Below, piece after piece: positions 31,526-42,372 of a stretch of 64,000 nucleotides of DNA. The position numbers were made by a program, and so were the translations under genes. The stretch's first letter is position 1; every line of letters starts with the position of its first letter. The DNA is taken from NCBI RefSeq assembly GCF_014901205.1, contig NZ_JACNMU010000004.1, positions 310,001-374,000 of the forward strand. Reading direction: 5' to 3'. The DNA comes from Meridianimarinicoccus sp. MJW13 (lineage in GTDB: Bacteria; Pseudomonadota; Alphaproteobacteria; Rhodobacterales; Rhodobacteraceae). The notes under the pieces were generated by a model that worked only from the letters and a program-made list of their open reading frames with translations, made no database searches and was not told the DNA's origin.

Positions 31526-32113
31526 ATGCCAAAACTGGGAATGGAGCCGATCCGCCGCCAGACGCTGGTGGCCGCCACCATCGCCGAGATCGGTGCGGCC
31601 GGGTCGCTTGAGGTGACGATGAGCCAGATCGCCCGGCGGGCGGGGGTGTCCAGTGCCCTGGCGCATCACTATTTCGGCAGCAAGGACAAGCTGTTCCTGG
31701 CGGCCATGCGCACCGTTCTGACCGATTTCGGCACCGAGGCGCGGGAGGCGTTGGCCGGGCAGACCGATCCGCAGGCGCGGCTTCGGGCCATCGTTCAAAC
31801 CTGTTTCGCCCCGGCCAGTTTCCGGCCTGGCGTGGTCGCGGCCTGGCTGAACTTCTATGTGCACGCGCTGAATTCCGACGCCACCCTGCGGCTGTTGCGG
31901 CTTTATCGGCGGCGGTTGCACAGCAATCTTGTGCACGATCTGCGCCCCCTTGTCGGCGCGCAGGCCGAGGAGATCGCCGAGACCACCGGCGCCCTGATCG
32001 ACGGGCTGTATATCCGTCAGGCCCTGAAGTCCGACGGACCGCTGGCCGACGCGGCGGTACGCCATGTCATGGCCTATCTTGATCTGGCCATCGCTGCCGG
32101 TTCCCGCGCATGA
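31526..32113 (+). CDS. betI: choline-responsive TetR-family repressor BetI
   Basis: TetR-type regulator of glycine betaine synthesis, 195 residues, the usual BetI length. The N-terminus MPKLGMEPIRRQTLV is characteristic. The helix-turn-helix is at about 28-50 (QIARRAGVSSALAHHYFGSK). The C-terminal ligand domain contains AAWLNFYVHA. I choose ATG at 31526, preceded by AAGG, over an in-frame TTG at 31505. Its stop overlaps the betC start by ATGA, so repressor and enzymes are co-translated and the gene is probably autoregulated. Confidence 0.92.
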   Translation: MPKLGMEPIRRQTLVAATIAEIGAAGSLEVTMSQIARRAGVSSALAHHYFGSKDKLFLAAMRTVLTDFGTEAREALAGQTDPQARLRAIVQTCFAPASFRPGVVAAWLNFYVHALNSDATLRLLRLYRRRLHSNLVHDLRPLVGAQAEEIAETTGALIDGLYIRQALKSDGPLADAAVRHVMAYLDLAIAAGSRA

Positions 32114-33618
32114 CCCGTCCCAACATCCTGATCCTGATGGTGGACCAGTTGAACGGCACGCTGCTTCCCGACGGGCCCGCCGATTGGCTGCACGCGCCGA
32201 ACCTCAAGGCGCTGGCGGCGCGCTCGACCCGCTATGCCAACGCCTATACGGCTTCGCCCCTGTGCGCGCCGGGACGGGCCAGCTTCATGTCGGGTCTGCT
32301 GCCGTCGCGGACGCGGGTCTATGACAATGCCGCCGAGTTCACCTCGGACATTCCGACCTATGCCCATCACCTGCGCCGGGCCGGGTACCAGACCTGCCTG
32401 TCGGGCAAGATGCATTTCGTCGGCCCCGACCAGTTGCACGGGTTCGAGCAACGCCTGACCACCGACATCTACCCTGCCGATTTCGGCTGGACGCCGGACT
32501 ACCGCAAGCCTGGCGAGCGGATCGACTGGTGGTATCACAACATGGGGTCGGTGGCCGGAGCGGGGGTGGCCGAGACCTCCAACCAGATGGAATACGACGA
32601 CGAGGTCGCCTTCCACGCCACCGCCAAGATCCGCGATCTGGCGCGCGGCCATGATCCGCGCCCGTGGTGCCTGACGGTCAGTTTCACCCATCCGCATGAT
32701 CCTTACGTGGCGCGCAAGGACTACTGGGACCTGTACGAAGGCTGCGCCCATCTGGCGCCGCAGATCCCGGCCATGCCCTATGCCGATCAGGACGCTCATT
32801 CCAAGCGCATCTTCGACGCCAACGACTGGCGCAGTTTCGACATCACGGAAACGGATATCGCCCGGTCGCGCCGCGCCTATTTCGCCAACATCTCGTATCT
32901 GGATCACAAGATTGGCGAGATCCTGCGGGCGCTGGAGGCCACCCGGCAAGAGGCGGTGATCGTCTTCGTGTCCGACCACGGCGACATGCTGGGCGAGCGC
33001 GGGCTGTGGTTCAAGATGTGCTTCTATGAAGGCTCGGCGCGGGTGCCGCTGATGATCGCGGCACCGGGCATGGCGGTCGGTCGGGTGGACGATCCGGTCT
33101 CGACGCTGGATGTGACGCCGACCTTGTGCGAGTTGGCGGGCGTGGACCTGCAGGAGGTCTCCCCCTGGGTCGAAGGGGTGTCTTTGGCGCAAGTCGGGCC
33201 GGGGGATGTGCGCGGCAAGCCGGTGGCGATGGAATACGCCGCCGAAGCCTCGAACGCGCCGCTGATCGCATTGCGTTCGGGGCGCTGGAAATACACCAAC
33301 TGCGTGCTGGACCCCGAACAGTTGTTCGATCTGGACACCGACCCGCACGAGCTGACCAACCTTGCCGATGACCCGGCCCATGCCGGAACCCTGGCCCATT
33401 TCCGCGACCTGGCCGCCGACCGCTGGGATCTGGCGCAATTCGATGTGCAGGTGCGCGAAAGCCAGGCCCGCCGCTGGATCGTCTATGAGGCGCTGCGCAA
33501 CGGCCGCTATTTCCCGTGGGACTTCCAGCCCCTGCAAGAAGCCTCTGAACGGTTCATGCGCAACCACATGGACCTGAACAAAGTCGAAGAAAACCAGCGC
33601 TTCCCGCGCGGAGAGTGA
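32110..33618 (+). CDS. betC: choline-sulfatase
   Basis: Hydrolyses choline-O-sulfate to choline and sulfate in the cytoplasm. The 502-residue protein has the sulfatase nucleophile motif C-A-P-G-R at 52-56, where Cys52 is expected to become formylglycine. Metal ligands are seen in ILMVDQLN (about 8-15) and [12 protein letters not shown] (about 285-296). The C-terminal extension (FMRNHMDLN) is typical of choline sulfatases. It lies in betI-betC-betB-betA order with a 4-base overlap to betI. No formylglycine-generating enzyme gene is in the window. Confidence 0.93.
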   Translation: MTRPNILILMVDQLNGTLLPDGPADWLHAPNLKALAARSTRYANAYTASPLCAPGRASFMSGLLPSRTRVYDNAAEFTSDIPTYAHHLRRAGYQTCLSGKMHFVGPDQLHGFEQRLTTDIYPADFGWTPDYRKPGERIDWWYHNMGSVAGAGVAETSNQMEYDDEVAFHATAKIRDLARGHDPRPWCLTVSFTHPHDPYVARKDYWDLYEGCAHLAPQIPAMPYADQDAHSKRIFDANDWRSFDITETDIARSRRAYFANISYLDHKIGEILRALEATRQEAVIVFVSDHGDMLGERGLWFKMCFYEGSARVPLMIAAPGMAVGRVDDPVSTLDVTPTLCELAGVDLQEVSPWVEGVSLAQVGPGDVRGKPVAMEYAAEASNAPLIALRSGRWKYTNCVLDPEQLFDLDTDPHELTNLADDPAHAGTLAHFRDLAADRWDLAQFDVQVRESQARRWIVYEALRNGRYFPWDFQPLQEASERFMRNHMDLNKVEENQRFPRGE

Positions 33619-33622
33619 CCCG

Positions 33623-35080
33623 ATGCCCCAGACCGCCCAACCCCGTGCCAGCCACTATATCAACGGCGCCTTTGTCGAGGACACCGCCGGCGATCCGATC
33701 GCGGTGATCTATCCCGCCGATGGCAGCCCCATCGCGACCCTGCACGCGGCAACACCCGCCGTGGTGGAGCAAGCACTTGCGGCAGCGCAGGCGGCCCTGC
33801 CGGCGTGGCGCGCCATGACCGGCACCGAGCGTGGCCGCATCCTGCGCCACGCCGCCGACCTGATCCGCGACCGCAACCGCGACCTGTCGGTGCTGGAAAC
33901 GCTGGACACGGGCAAGCCGCTTCAGGAGACGTTGGTGGCCGATGCCGCCAGCGGCGCCGACGCGCTGGAATACTTCGGCGGGCTGGCCGGCAGCCTGACC
34001 GGCGAGCATATCCAGCTTGGCAGCGATTTCGCCTATACGATCCGCGAGCCGATGGGGATCTGCGTCGGCATCGGCGCCTGGAACTATCCCACCCAGATCG
34101 CCTGCTGGAAGGCCGCCCCGGCACTGGCCTGCGGCAATGTGATGATCTTCAAGCCATCGGAAACCACGCCTTTGGGGGCGCTGAAACTGGCCGAAATCCT
34201 GACCGAGGCAGGCCTGCCCGACGGCGTGTTCAACGTGGTGCAGGGCATGGGCGCGGTGGGGGCCGCACTGGTGGGGGATACGCGGGTCGACAAGGTGTCG
34301 CTCACAGGCTCGGTCCCCACGGGTCGAAAGGTCTATGCGGCTGCTGCGGCGGGGATCAAGCATGTGACGATGGAACTGGGGGGGAAATCTCCGCTGGTGA
34401 TCTTCGACGATGCGGATCTGGAAAACGCCGTCAGCGCCACGATCAATGCGAATTTCTATTCCTCGGGCCAGATCTGTTCAAACGGCACCCGCGTGTTCGT
34501 GCACAAGGGGGTGAAAGAGGCGTTTCTGGACCGACTCGCCGCCCGAGTCGGCACGGCGGTGATCGGCGATCCGCTGGATGAGGCCACCAATTTCGGCCCC
34601 ATGGCGACCGAGGCGCAGGGGCAGATCGTGCTGGACTATATCGCCAGGGGCGTGTCCGAAGGCGCGCGGCTGGTGCTGGGCGGAACGCGGCTGGACCGTC
34701 CCGGCTGTTACATTGCGCCGACGATCTTTGCCGATGTGACCGACGCGATGGCCATCGCCCGCGAGGAGATTTTCGGCCCGGTGCTGTCGGTGCTGGATTT
34801 CGAGGAGGAGGCCGAGGTTCTGGCCCGCGCCAATGCCACCGCCTTTGGGCTGGCGGCAGGGGTTTTCACCCGCGATCTGGCCCGCGCGCATCGCGTTGCG
34901 GCAGGGTTCGAGGCCGGCACCTGCTGGATCAATACCTACAACCTGACGCCGGTGGAGATGCCCTTCGGCGGCGTCAAGGCCAGCGGTGTCGGGCGCGAGA
35001 ACGCCAAGGCCGCGATCGAGCACTATTCGCAGCTCAAGACCGTCTATGTCGGCATGGGCGATGTCGAAGCCCCGTACTGA
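33623..35080 (+). CDS. betB: betaine-aldehyde dehydrogenase
   Basis: NAD(P)-dependent oxidation of betaine aldehyde to glycine betaine. The 485 residues include the cofactor segment [14 protein letters not shown] (about 151-164), the catalytic Glu in [12 protein letters not shown] (about 251) and the catalytic Cys in [13 protein letters not shown] (about 285). The C-terminal [17 protein letters not shown] is typical. It starts 5 bases after betC, in an operon with betA, so the two oxidation steps from choline are made together. Confidence 0.94.
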   Translation: MPQTAQPRASHYINGAFVEDTAGDPIAVIYPADGSPIATLHAATPAVVEQALAAAQAALPAWRAMTGTERGRILRHAADLIRDRNRDLSVLETLDTGKPLQETLVADAASGADALEYFGGLAGSLTGEHIQLGSDFAYTIREPMGICVGIGAWNYPTQIACWKAAPALACGNVMIFKPSETTPLGALKLAEILTEAGLPDGVFNVVQGMGAVGAALVGDTRVDKVSLTGSVPTGRKVYAAAAAGIKHVTMELGGKSPLVIFDDADLENAVSATINANFYSSGQICSNGTRVFVHKGVKEAFLDRLAARVGTAVIGDPLDEATNFGPMATEAQGQIVLDYIARGVSEGARLVLGGTRLDRPGCYIAPTIFADVTDAMAIAREEIFGPVLSVLDFEEEAEVLARANATAFGLAAGVFTRDLARAHRVAAGFEAGTCWINTYNLTPVEMPFGGVKASGVGRENAKAAIEHYSQLKTVYVGMGDVEAPY

Positions 35081-35090
35081 GGAGCCTGCC

Positions 35091-36749
35091 ATGCAAGCGG
35101 ATTACGTGATCGTCGGGGCCGGATCGGCAGGCTGTGCCATGGCCTACCGGCTGTCCGAGGCCGGGGCCTCGGTTCTGGTCATCGAACATGGCGGCACCGA
35201 TGCCGGGCCGCTGATCCAGATGCCCGCCGCGCTGAGCTATCCGATGAACATGTCGCGCTATGACTGGGGGTTCAAGACCGAGCCTGAACCGCACCTGGGC
35301 GGGCGGCGGCTGGTCACCCCGCGCGGCAAGGTCATCGGCGGATCGTCGTCGATCAACGGGATGGTCTATGTGCGCGGCCATGCCGGGGACTATGACCATT
35401 GGGCCGACAGCGGGGCCGAGGGCTGGGCCTATGCCGATGTGCTGCCCTATTTCAAACGCATGGAAGACTGGCACGACCGCGGTCAGGGCGGCGACGCGGG
35501 CTGGCGCGGGCAGGGCGGGCCGCTGCATGTCACGCGTGGACCCCGCGACAACCCTTTGCATACGGCCTTTGTCGAGGCCGGGCGGCAGGCGGGCTATCAG
35601 GTCACCGACGATTACAACGGGCGCCAGCAAGAAGGTTTCGGCCCGATGGAGCAGACGGTCTGGAAGGGCCAGCGTTGGTCGGCGGCCAATGCCTATCTGA
35701 AACCGGCGCTGAAACGGCCCAATTGCGATCTGGTGCGCGGTCTGGCGCGCCGGGTGGTGGTCGAGGCCGGGCGCGCCGTAGGGGTCGAGATCGACCGGGG
35801 AGGAAAGATTGAGGTCATCGGCGCACAGCGCGAGGTGATCCTTGCGGCCTCGTCGATCAATTCGCCGAAACTGTTGATGCTGTCGGGCATCGGCCCGGCG
35901 GCGCATCTGGCCGCGCATGGGATCGCGGTGGTGGCGGATCGGCCCGGCGTTGGCCAGAACCTGCAGGATCACCTTGAGATCTACCTGCAAATGGCGGCAA
36001 GCCAGCCTGTTACCCTGTTCAAGCATTGGAACCTGTGGGGCAAGGCGATGATCGGCGCGCAATGGCTGTTCACCCGAACCGGACTTGGCGCGTCGAACCA
36101 GTTTGAAAGCGCGGCCTTCATCCGATCCAGGGCCGGGGTGCGTTATCCCGACATCCAGTACCATTTCCTGCCCATCGCCGTGCGCTATGACGGGCAGGCG
36201 GCGGCGGAAGGACATGGATTTCAGGCCCATGTTGGGCCGATGCGCTCGGCCTCGCGCGGCGAGATCACCTTGGGGTCATCGGATCCGGCGGCCGCGCCGC
36301 GAATCTTGTTCAACTACATGAGCACGCCCGAGGATTGGCAGGATTTCCGCACCTGCATCCGCCTGACCCGCGAGATCTTTGCGCAAGAGGCGTTCAAGCC
36401 CTTCGTGAAGCACGAAATTCAACCGGGTGCGGCGTTGCAGAGCGATGACGAGTTGGACGGGTTCCTGCGCGAGCATGTGGAAAGCGCCTATCATCCCTGC
36501 GGCACTTGTCGCATGGGACGCGCCGACGACCCGAAGGTGGTTGTCGATCCGGCGTGCCGGGTGATCGGGGTGGACAGGTTGCGCGTGGCCGACAGTTCGA
36601 TCTTCCCGCGGATTCCCAACGGGAACCTGAACGGGCCGTCGATCATGACGGGTGAGAAAGCGGCGGATCACATTCTGGGAAAAGGCATGTTGGCGGCGTC
36701 CAATGCCAGGCCGTGGATTCATCCAGAGTGGCAGACGGCGCAGCGCTAG
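35091..36749 (+). CDS. betA: choline dehydrogenase (GMC oxidoreductase)
   Basis: Membrane-associated FAD enzyme oxidising choline to betaine aldehyde. The 552 residues begin [20 protein letters not shown], with the FAD-binding GxGxxG at 8-13. The GMC signature 1 [14 protein letters not shown] (about 83-96) and signature 2 region [16 protein letters not shown] (about 250-265) are present. The active-site His lies in [10 protein letters not shown] (about 467), and a second catalytic residue is in [13 protein letters not shown] at 35091 follows GAGGAG and is preferred over upstream frame extensions. It is the last gene of the bet operon. Confidence 0.94.
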   Translation: MQADYVIVGAGSAGCAMAYRLSEAGASVLVIEHGGTDAGPLIQMPAALSYPMNMSRYDWGFKTEPEPHLGGRRLVTPRGKVIGGSSSINGMVYVRGHAGDYDHWADSGAEGWAYADVLPYFKRMEDWHDRGQGGDAGWRGQGGPLHVTRGPRDNPLHTAFVEAGRQAGYQVTDDYNGRQQEGFGPMEQTVWKGQRWSAANAYLKPALKRPNCDLVRGLARRVVVEAGRAVGVEIDRGGKIEVIGAQREVILAASSINSPKLLMLSGIGPAAHLAAHGIAVVADRPGVGQNLQDHLEIYLQMAASQPVTLFKHWNLWGKAMIGAQWLFTRTGLGASNQFESAAFIRSRAGVRYPDIQYHFLPIAVRYDGQAAAEGHGFQAHVGPMRSASRGEITLGSSDPAAAPRILFNYMSTPEDWQDFRTCIRLTREIFAQEAFKPFVKHEIQPGAALQSDDELDGFLREHVESAYHPCGTCRMGRADDPKVVVDPACRVIGVDRLRVADSSIFPRIPNGNLNGPSIMTGEKAADHILGKGMLAASNARPWIHPEWQTAQR

Positions 36750-36899
36750 GGCCGATGGTTCGGGCGCGCTTTCCGGGTATGTGATTGATAGAACGGTAGA
36801 AAGCCGTAACCTGCTGGACGCAGCCCCATTGGGCATGGTCCGCAGGGCCTGTGGCGCGCCGGCCCCCAAATGGTCAGGGGCCTGCGCGAAGAGGGGGTC

Positions 36900-37115
36900 T
36901 TACTTCATGCCTGCGGCTTCACGAGCCACGGCAGGGATGTCCGAGCGCGAAAGGCCCAGGTCGTTCAGATCGCGGTCGCTGAGAACCGACAGTTCGTTGA
37001 TCGTCACGCGATAGGTTGCCCGGCGGGTGCGATGGGCCCGGAACGCGTCGAGGGCGCGTTCGATGCGGTTGACGATGGAGTTCTCATACGTGCGGATGTC
37101 TGCGGTAAAAGCCAT
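36900..37115 (-). CDS. DUF1127 (YjiS-like) small protein
   Basis: Small protein of 71 residues. The C-terminal half has the DUF1127 signature: LSVLSDRDLNDLGLSRSDIP, preceded by an arginine-rich segment (RAHRTRRATYR). Such proteins are abundant in alphaproteobacteria; some bind RNA and influence phosphate and carbon metabolism, but the role of this one is unknown. AAAGGTC precedes its ATG. It is monocistronic, convergent with betA; the 150-bp gap between them holds only a weak GGCCCC/GGGGCC stem (36861-36882). Confidence 0.85.
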   Translation of the reverse strand: MAFTADIRTYENSIVNRIERALDAFRAHRTRRATYRVTINELSVLSDRDLNDLGLSRSDIPAVAREAAGMK

Positions 37116-37307
37116 GGGTGTGACCTTTCATAATTGTTTGTCGGGGCAGCACTGTCTGCCTCTGCATACGAATATAGGCGAATGCTGCACCTGCACAATG
37201 AATGCTAGCGCAAACCCGGAATGCCGCAGGCGCATAGGCCGTTGCAGTTGCGGGCGGGCGTTGTTTGCGCAAGGCTGGCCCGGAATGATCGGATCAGGGA
37301 GGTCGGC

Positions 37308-38231
37308 ATGACGGCGCGCGTTGTGGTTCTGGGAATATTCGTGGCGGATACGACCTATCGGGCAGAACGGATGCCCCGGCTGGGGGAAACGATCCTGGGC
37401 AACAGCTTCGTGCTGGGCCCCGGCGGCAAGGGGTCCAACCAGGCGGTGGCGGCGGCACGGGCCGGGGGCGACGTGCGGATGCTGACCAAGCTGGGGCAGG
37501 ATGACTTTGCCGAAATGGCGCTGGGGGTCTGGACCGGGGCAGGCGTCACACCGGTCATCAGTCAAAGCGCCGAATCTTATACCGGGGCCGCGTTCATCTA
37601 TGTCGAGGAATCCTCGGGCAACAATGCGATCATCGTGGCGCCGGGGGCGGCGGCGACGATCTCGGCCGGCGACGTGGATGGCTGGGGCAATGAAATCGCG
37701 CAGGCCTCGGTTCTGTTGACGCAGTTGGAGCAGCCGCTTGATGCCGCCTATCGGGCGCTGGAACTGGCGCGCGAGGCCGGGGCGGTGACGATCCTGAACC
37801 CGGCGCCCGCGGCCTCCCTGCCTGACGACATGCTGGCGTTGTGCGACTACCTGACCCCCAACGAATCCGAGGCCGAAGGGCTGACCGGCATCGCCGTGCA
37901 CAGCGTCGAGGATGCGCGCAAGGCAGCCGAGGCGTTGTTGGAAAAGGGCGTCGGCCGGGTCGTGGTCACGCTGGGCGAAAACGGTGTTCTGCTGCACGGG
38001 CGGGATCGCAGCCTGCACATCCCCGCCATCACCGCCGGTCCCGTGGTGGAAACCACCGGCGCAGGCGATGCCTTTAACGGCGGCTTTGCCACGGCCCTTG
38101 CTGGCGGCGCCGGGGCAGAAGAGGCCGCGCGGTTCGGCGTCGCCACCGCCGGTGTCTCGGTCACCCGTCCCGGGGCCGCGCGGTCGATGCCGGACCGGGC
38201 CGAGATCGAGGCCCTGCTGGCCGGACGCTAG
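37308..38231 (+). CDS. rbsK: ribokinase-like sugar kinase (PfkB family)
   Basis: ATP-dependent kinase for ribose or a related sugar, 307 residues. PfkB features are GPGGKGSNQAVAAARAG (about 39-55), which binds sugar, and TTGAGDAFNGGFATAL (about 247-262) with the catalytic Asp and the anion hole. A typical NPAPA segment (about 164-168) is also present. The start at 37308 follows AGGGAGGT. It has no sugar transporter or regulator beside it, so ribose is only the family default. Confidence 0.85.
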   Translation: MTARVVVLGIFVADTTYRAERMPRLGETILGNSFVLGPGGKGSNQAVAAARAGGDVRMLTKLGQDDFAEMALGVWTGAGVTPVISQSAESYTGAAFIYVEESSGNNAIIVAPGAAATISAGDVDGWGNEIAQASVLLTQLEQPLDAAYRALELAREAGAVTILNPAPAASLPDDMLALCDYLTPNESEAEGLTGIAVHSVEDARKAAEALLEKGVGRVVVTLGENGVLLHGRDRSLHIPAITAGPVVETTGAGDAFNGGFATALAGGAGAEEAARFGVATAGVSVTRPGAARSMPDRAEIEALLAGR

Positions 38232-38299
38232 GCGCAATTTCCATTCCCCAACCAGCGGAGCGGCGCGCGGTGATGCGATGCCGCGCGTGCGTTTGGGAC

Positions 38300-38329
38300 T
38301 TGATCCCAAGAATTAAACAAGCGTACAAT
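38300..38329 (+). promoter_or_regulatory. probable promoter of the leucine-catabolism operon
   Basis: TTGATC (38300-38305) and TACAAT (38324-38329) are separated by 18 bases within a locally AT-rich stretch, about 50 bases before the ivd start. No clear operator palindrome is visible. Confidence 0.5.
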
Positions 38330-38378
38330 TAAATCAGAGGAAGCGTCCGGCGAACGGCCGCCAAGGGGAGGGAGCGGC

Positions 38379-39542
38379 ATGTTCACCGCAAGCATGAGTT
38401 TCGATCTGGGCGAGGATATCGCCGCGCTGCGCGACATGGTCCACCGTTGGGCACAAGAGCGCGTCAAGCCGTTGGCCGCGGCCACCGACCGCGACAACAC
38501 CTTTCCGAACGAGCTTTGGACCGAGATGGGCGAATTGGGCCTGCTGGGCATCACCGTGCCCGAGGCCGATGGCGGGTCCGGCATGGGCTATCTGGCGCAT
38601 CTGATCGTGGTCGAGGAACTGGCGCGGGTGTCGGCGTCGATCTCGCTCAGCTACGGGGCGCATTCGAACCTGTGCGTGAACCAGATCAAGCTGAACGCCA
38701 CCCCCGATCAGAAGGCAAAATACCTGCCGGGGCTGATTTCCGGGGAGACCGTGGGCGCGCTGGCCATGTCCGAGGCCGGGGCCGGGTCCGACGTGGTGGG
38801 CATGAAGCTGCGCGCCGAGAAGAAGAACGGCTACTACACGCTGAACGGCTCCAAGTACTGGATCACCAACGGGCCGGACGCCGACACGCTGGTGGTCTAT
38901 GCCAAGACCGATCCCGAAGCGGGCTCGAAAGGCATCACCGCGTTCATCATCGAGAAGTCGATGACCGGCTTTTCGACCTCGCCGCATTTCGACAAGCTGG
39001 GGATGCGCGGCTCCAACACCGCCGAGTTGATTTTCGACAACGTCGAGGTGCCCTTCGAGAACGTGCTGGGCACCGAGGGCAAGGGCGTGCGCGTGCTGAT
39101 GTCGGGGCTGGACTTCGAACGGGTCGTGCTGTCGGGCGTGAACATCGGCATCATGGCCGGCTGCATGGACGAGGTCATGCCCTACATGCGCGACCGCAAG
39201 CAGTTCGGTCAGCCGGTGGGCGACTTCCAGTTGATGCAGGGCAAGATCGCCGACATGTATGTCGCGCTGAACACCTCGCGCGCCTATGCCTATGAGGTCG
39301 CCAAGGCCTGTGACCGGGGCGAGGTCACCCGGCAGGATGCGGCGGGCTGTGTGCTCTATGCGTCCGAAGAAGGCATGAAGGTGGCGCATCAGGCGGTGCA
39401 GGCCATGGGCGGCGCCGGTTTCCTGAACGACAGCGTCGTCAGCCGTATGTTCCGCGATGCCAAGCTGATGGAGATCGGGGCCGGTACCAGTGAAATCCGC
39501 CGGATGCTGATCGGGCGCGAATTGATGGGAGCCATGGGGTGA
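38379..39542 (+). CDS. ivd: isovaleryl-CoA dehydrogenase
   Basis: FAD enzyme oxidising isovaleryl-CoA to 3-methylcrotonyl-CoA in leucine breakdown. Its 387 residues show MSEAGAGSDVVGMKLRAE (about 129-146) and KYWITNGPDADT. SGLDFERVVLSG (about 243-254) contains the catalytic Glu at the position specific to isovaleryl-CoA dehydrogenases. At the usual acyl-CoA dehydrogenase position it has GAGTSEIRR, another mark of this subfamily. The next gene starts within its stop (GTGA overlap), and the following genes perform the later steps. Confidence 0.93.
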   Translation: MFTASMSFDLGEDIAALRDMVHRWAQERVKPLAAATDRDNTFPNELWTEMGELGLLGITVPEADGGSGMGYLAHLIVVEELARVSASISLSYGAHSNLCVNQIKLNATPDQKAKYLPGLISGETVGALAMSEAGAGSDVVGMKLRAEKKNGYYTLNGSKYWITNGPDADTLVVYAKTDPEAGSKGITAFIIEKSMTGFSTSPHFDKLGMRGSNTAELIFDNVEVPFENVLGTEGKGVRVLMSGLDFERVVLSGVNIGIMAGCMDEVMPYMRDRKQFGQPVGDFQLMQGKIADMYVALNTSRAYAYEVAKACDRGEVTRQDAAGCVLYASEEGMKVAHQAVQAMGGAGFLNDSVVSRMFRDAKLMEIGAGTSEIRRMLIGRELMGAMG

Positions 39543-40338
39543 GCAAACCGGTGGCCCACGGCACAACCCAGACCCTGACCGATGCCATCACCCGTGTTCT
39601 GAACGAACAGCGCGCCTATGAGGATGCGCGGGCGACCCGGATGGGGCAGGGGGCCGAACGGCTCACTGCGCCCCTGGGTAGCCTGATCGGCAGGGCGATC
39701 CCGGCCTCGGCGGTGCGCCGCGCGCTGGATCTGGCGGATCGGGCGGCGGGGGCCACGGTGCCGAACTTCCTGTTCGACCATGACAGCGCCGATCTGGCCG
39801 CCTGCGAGGCGACAGCCTTGAAGGTGCAGGCCTGGGCGCAGGGGATGAACGCCGCCTCGGGCGGGGTCGCGGGCTTCTTCGGCATGGCGGGCATGACCGC
39901 CGATATTCCGGCCACGCTGACGCTGGCCGCGCGCAATGTCCGGGCGACCGGCATTTCCTATGGGCTGGACGGCAGTAACGAAGACGAACGTCTGTTCCGG
40001 CTGATGGTGCTGGAAGTGGCCACCGTGCAGGCCGGCGACAAACGGCGCGAGACGCTGGACAACCTCAACACGCTGGCCCGGCATCTGGCCTCGCCCGAGG
40101 GGCGGCTGGTGCTGGAAAAGACCGGCGGCTGGGTCACCGACAAGGTGGCCGAACGTGTGGCCCGCGCCCTTGGGGTATCGCTGGCCGGGCGCAAGGCGGG
40201 ACAGGTCGTGCCGGTACTGGGCGGCGCGGTGGCGGCCACCGTCAATGCCAGTTTTCAGGCCGATGTGGCGCGCGCCGCGCGATATGCCTACCGCCAGCGC
40301 TGGCTGATGGCGCGGCAGCTTTTGTCGGGAGAGGCCTC

Positions 40339-40342
<4 letters not shown>
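39539..40342 (+). CDS. EcsC-family protein inside the leucine operon
   Basis: EcsC-family protein of 267 residues, function unknown. Recognisable parts are an alpha-helical N-terminus ([20 protein letters not shown]), the glycine/alanine-rich centre ([20 protein letters not shown], about 103-122) and a C-terminal [20 protein letters not shown] that recalls the EcsC core. It starts at GTG (39539) inside the ivd stop and ends overlapping mccB by ATGA. Strict coupling on both sides suggests it is needed along with leucine catabolism, possibly at the membrane. Confidence 0.75.
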
Positions 40343-41943
<1,601 letters not shown>

Positions 41944-41946
41944 CCG

Positions 41947-42369
41947 ATGACATTGGACGACGTGAAACAGCGCTATCCGGGGGCCGAGACCTTCAAGTTC
42001 GGGGACGGACCCGCCCTGTCGGCGCAGCTTCTGGACCTGGTGCGCAGGGGGCGCAAGACGGCGACCTGCGGCGCCCTGCGCGACTTCGGCCCGGGCGGCG
42101 AGGCGATGCCCGAGGCCGGGCGGCGCGACATCGCGCTGAACTGGGACGGCACCCCGGCGCTGGTGATCGAAACCGTCTCGGTCAAGATCATGCGCTTTTG
42201 CGATGTGCCCGAGGCCTTCGCCCTGGCCGAAGGGGAAAACGACACGCGCGAGGGCTGGGCCGCCGATCACCGGGCCTATTTCGCGCGCCATGGCGGCTAT
42301 GCCGCCGACATGATGCTTGTGTGCGAGCGGTTCAGGCTGGTCGAAGATCTGCAATCCGGGGAGAGTTGA
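41947..42369 (+). CDS. ASCH-domain protein inside the leucine operon
   Basis: ASCH-domain protein of 140 residues, resembling the PUA-like fold. It shows FKFGDGPALSAQLLDLVRRG, the basic motif GRKTATCGA (about 36-44), VIETVSVKIMRFCDVPEAFA and a C-terminal acidic EGENDTREGWAADHRAYF. Some ASCH proteins cleave or bind modified nucleosides or RNA; here the role is unknown. It sits 3 bases after mccB and 3 bases before mccA, between the two subunits of one enzyme. Confidence 0.8.
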   Translation: MTLDDVKQRYPGAETFKFGDGPALSAQLLDLVRRGRKTATCGALRDFGPGGEAMPEAGRRDIALNWDGTPALVIETVSVKIMRFCDVPEAFALAEGENDTREGWAADHRAYFARHGGYAADMMLVCERFRLVEDLQSGES

Positions 42370-42372
42370 GCG

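Noticed and set aside
31448-32065. Upstream extension of the choX frame across betI
   Set aside because: It is the antisense of betI; choX starts at 31447 with a signal peptide and ribosome-binding site.
34986-35090. Longer N-terminus for choline dehydrogenase
   Set aside because: The upstream frame overlaps the end of betB and is not conserved-looking; the ATG at 35091 has a good ribosome-binding site and starts the FAD motif at the expected place.
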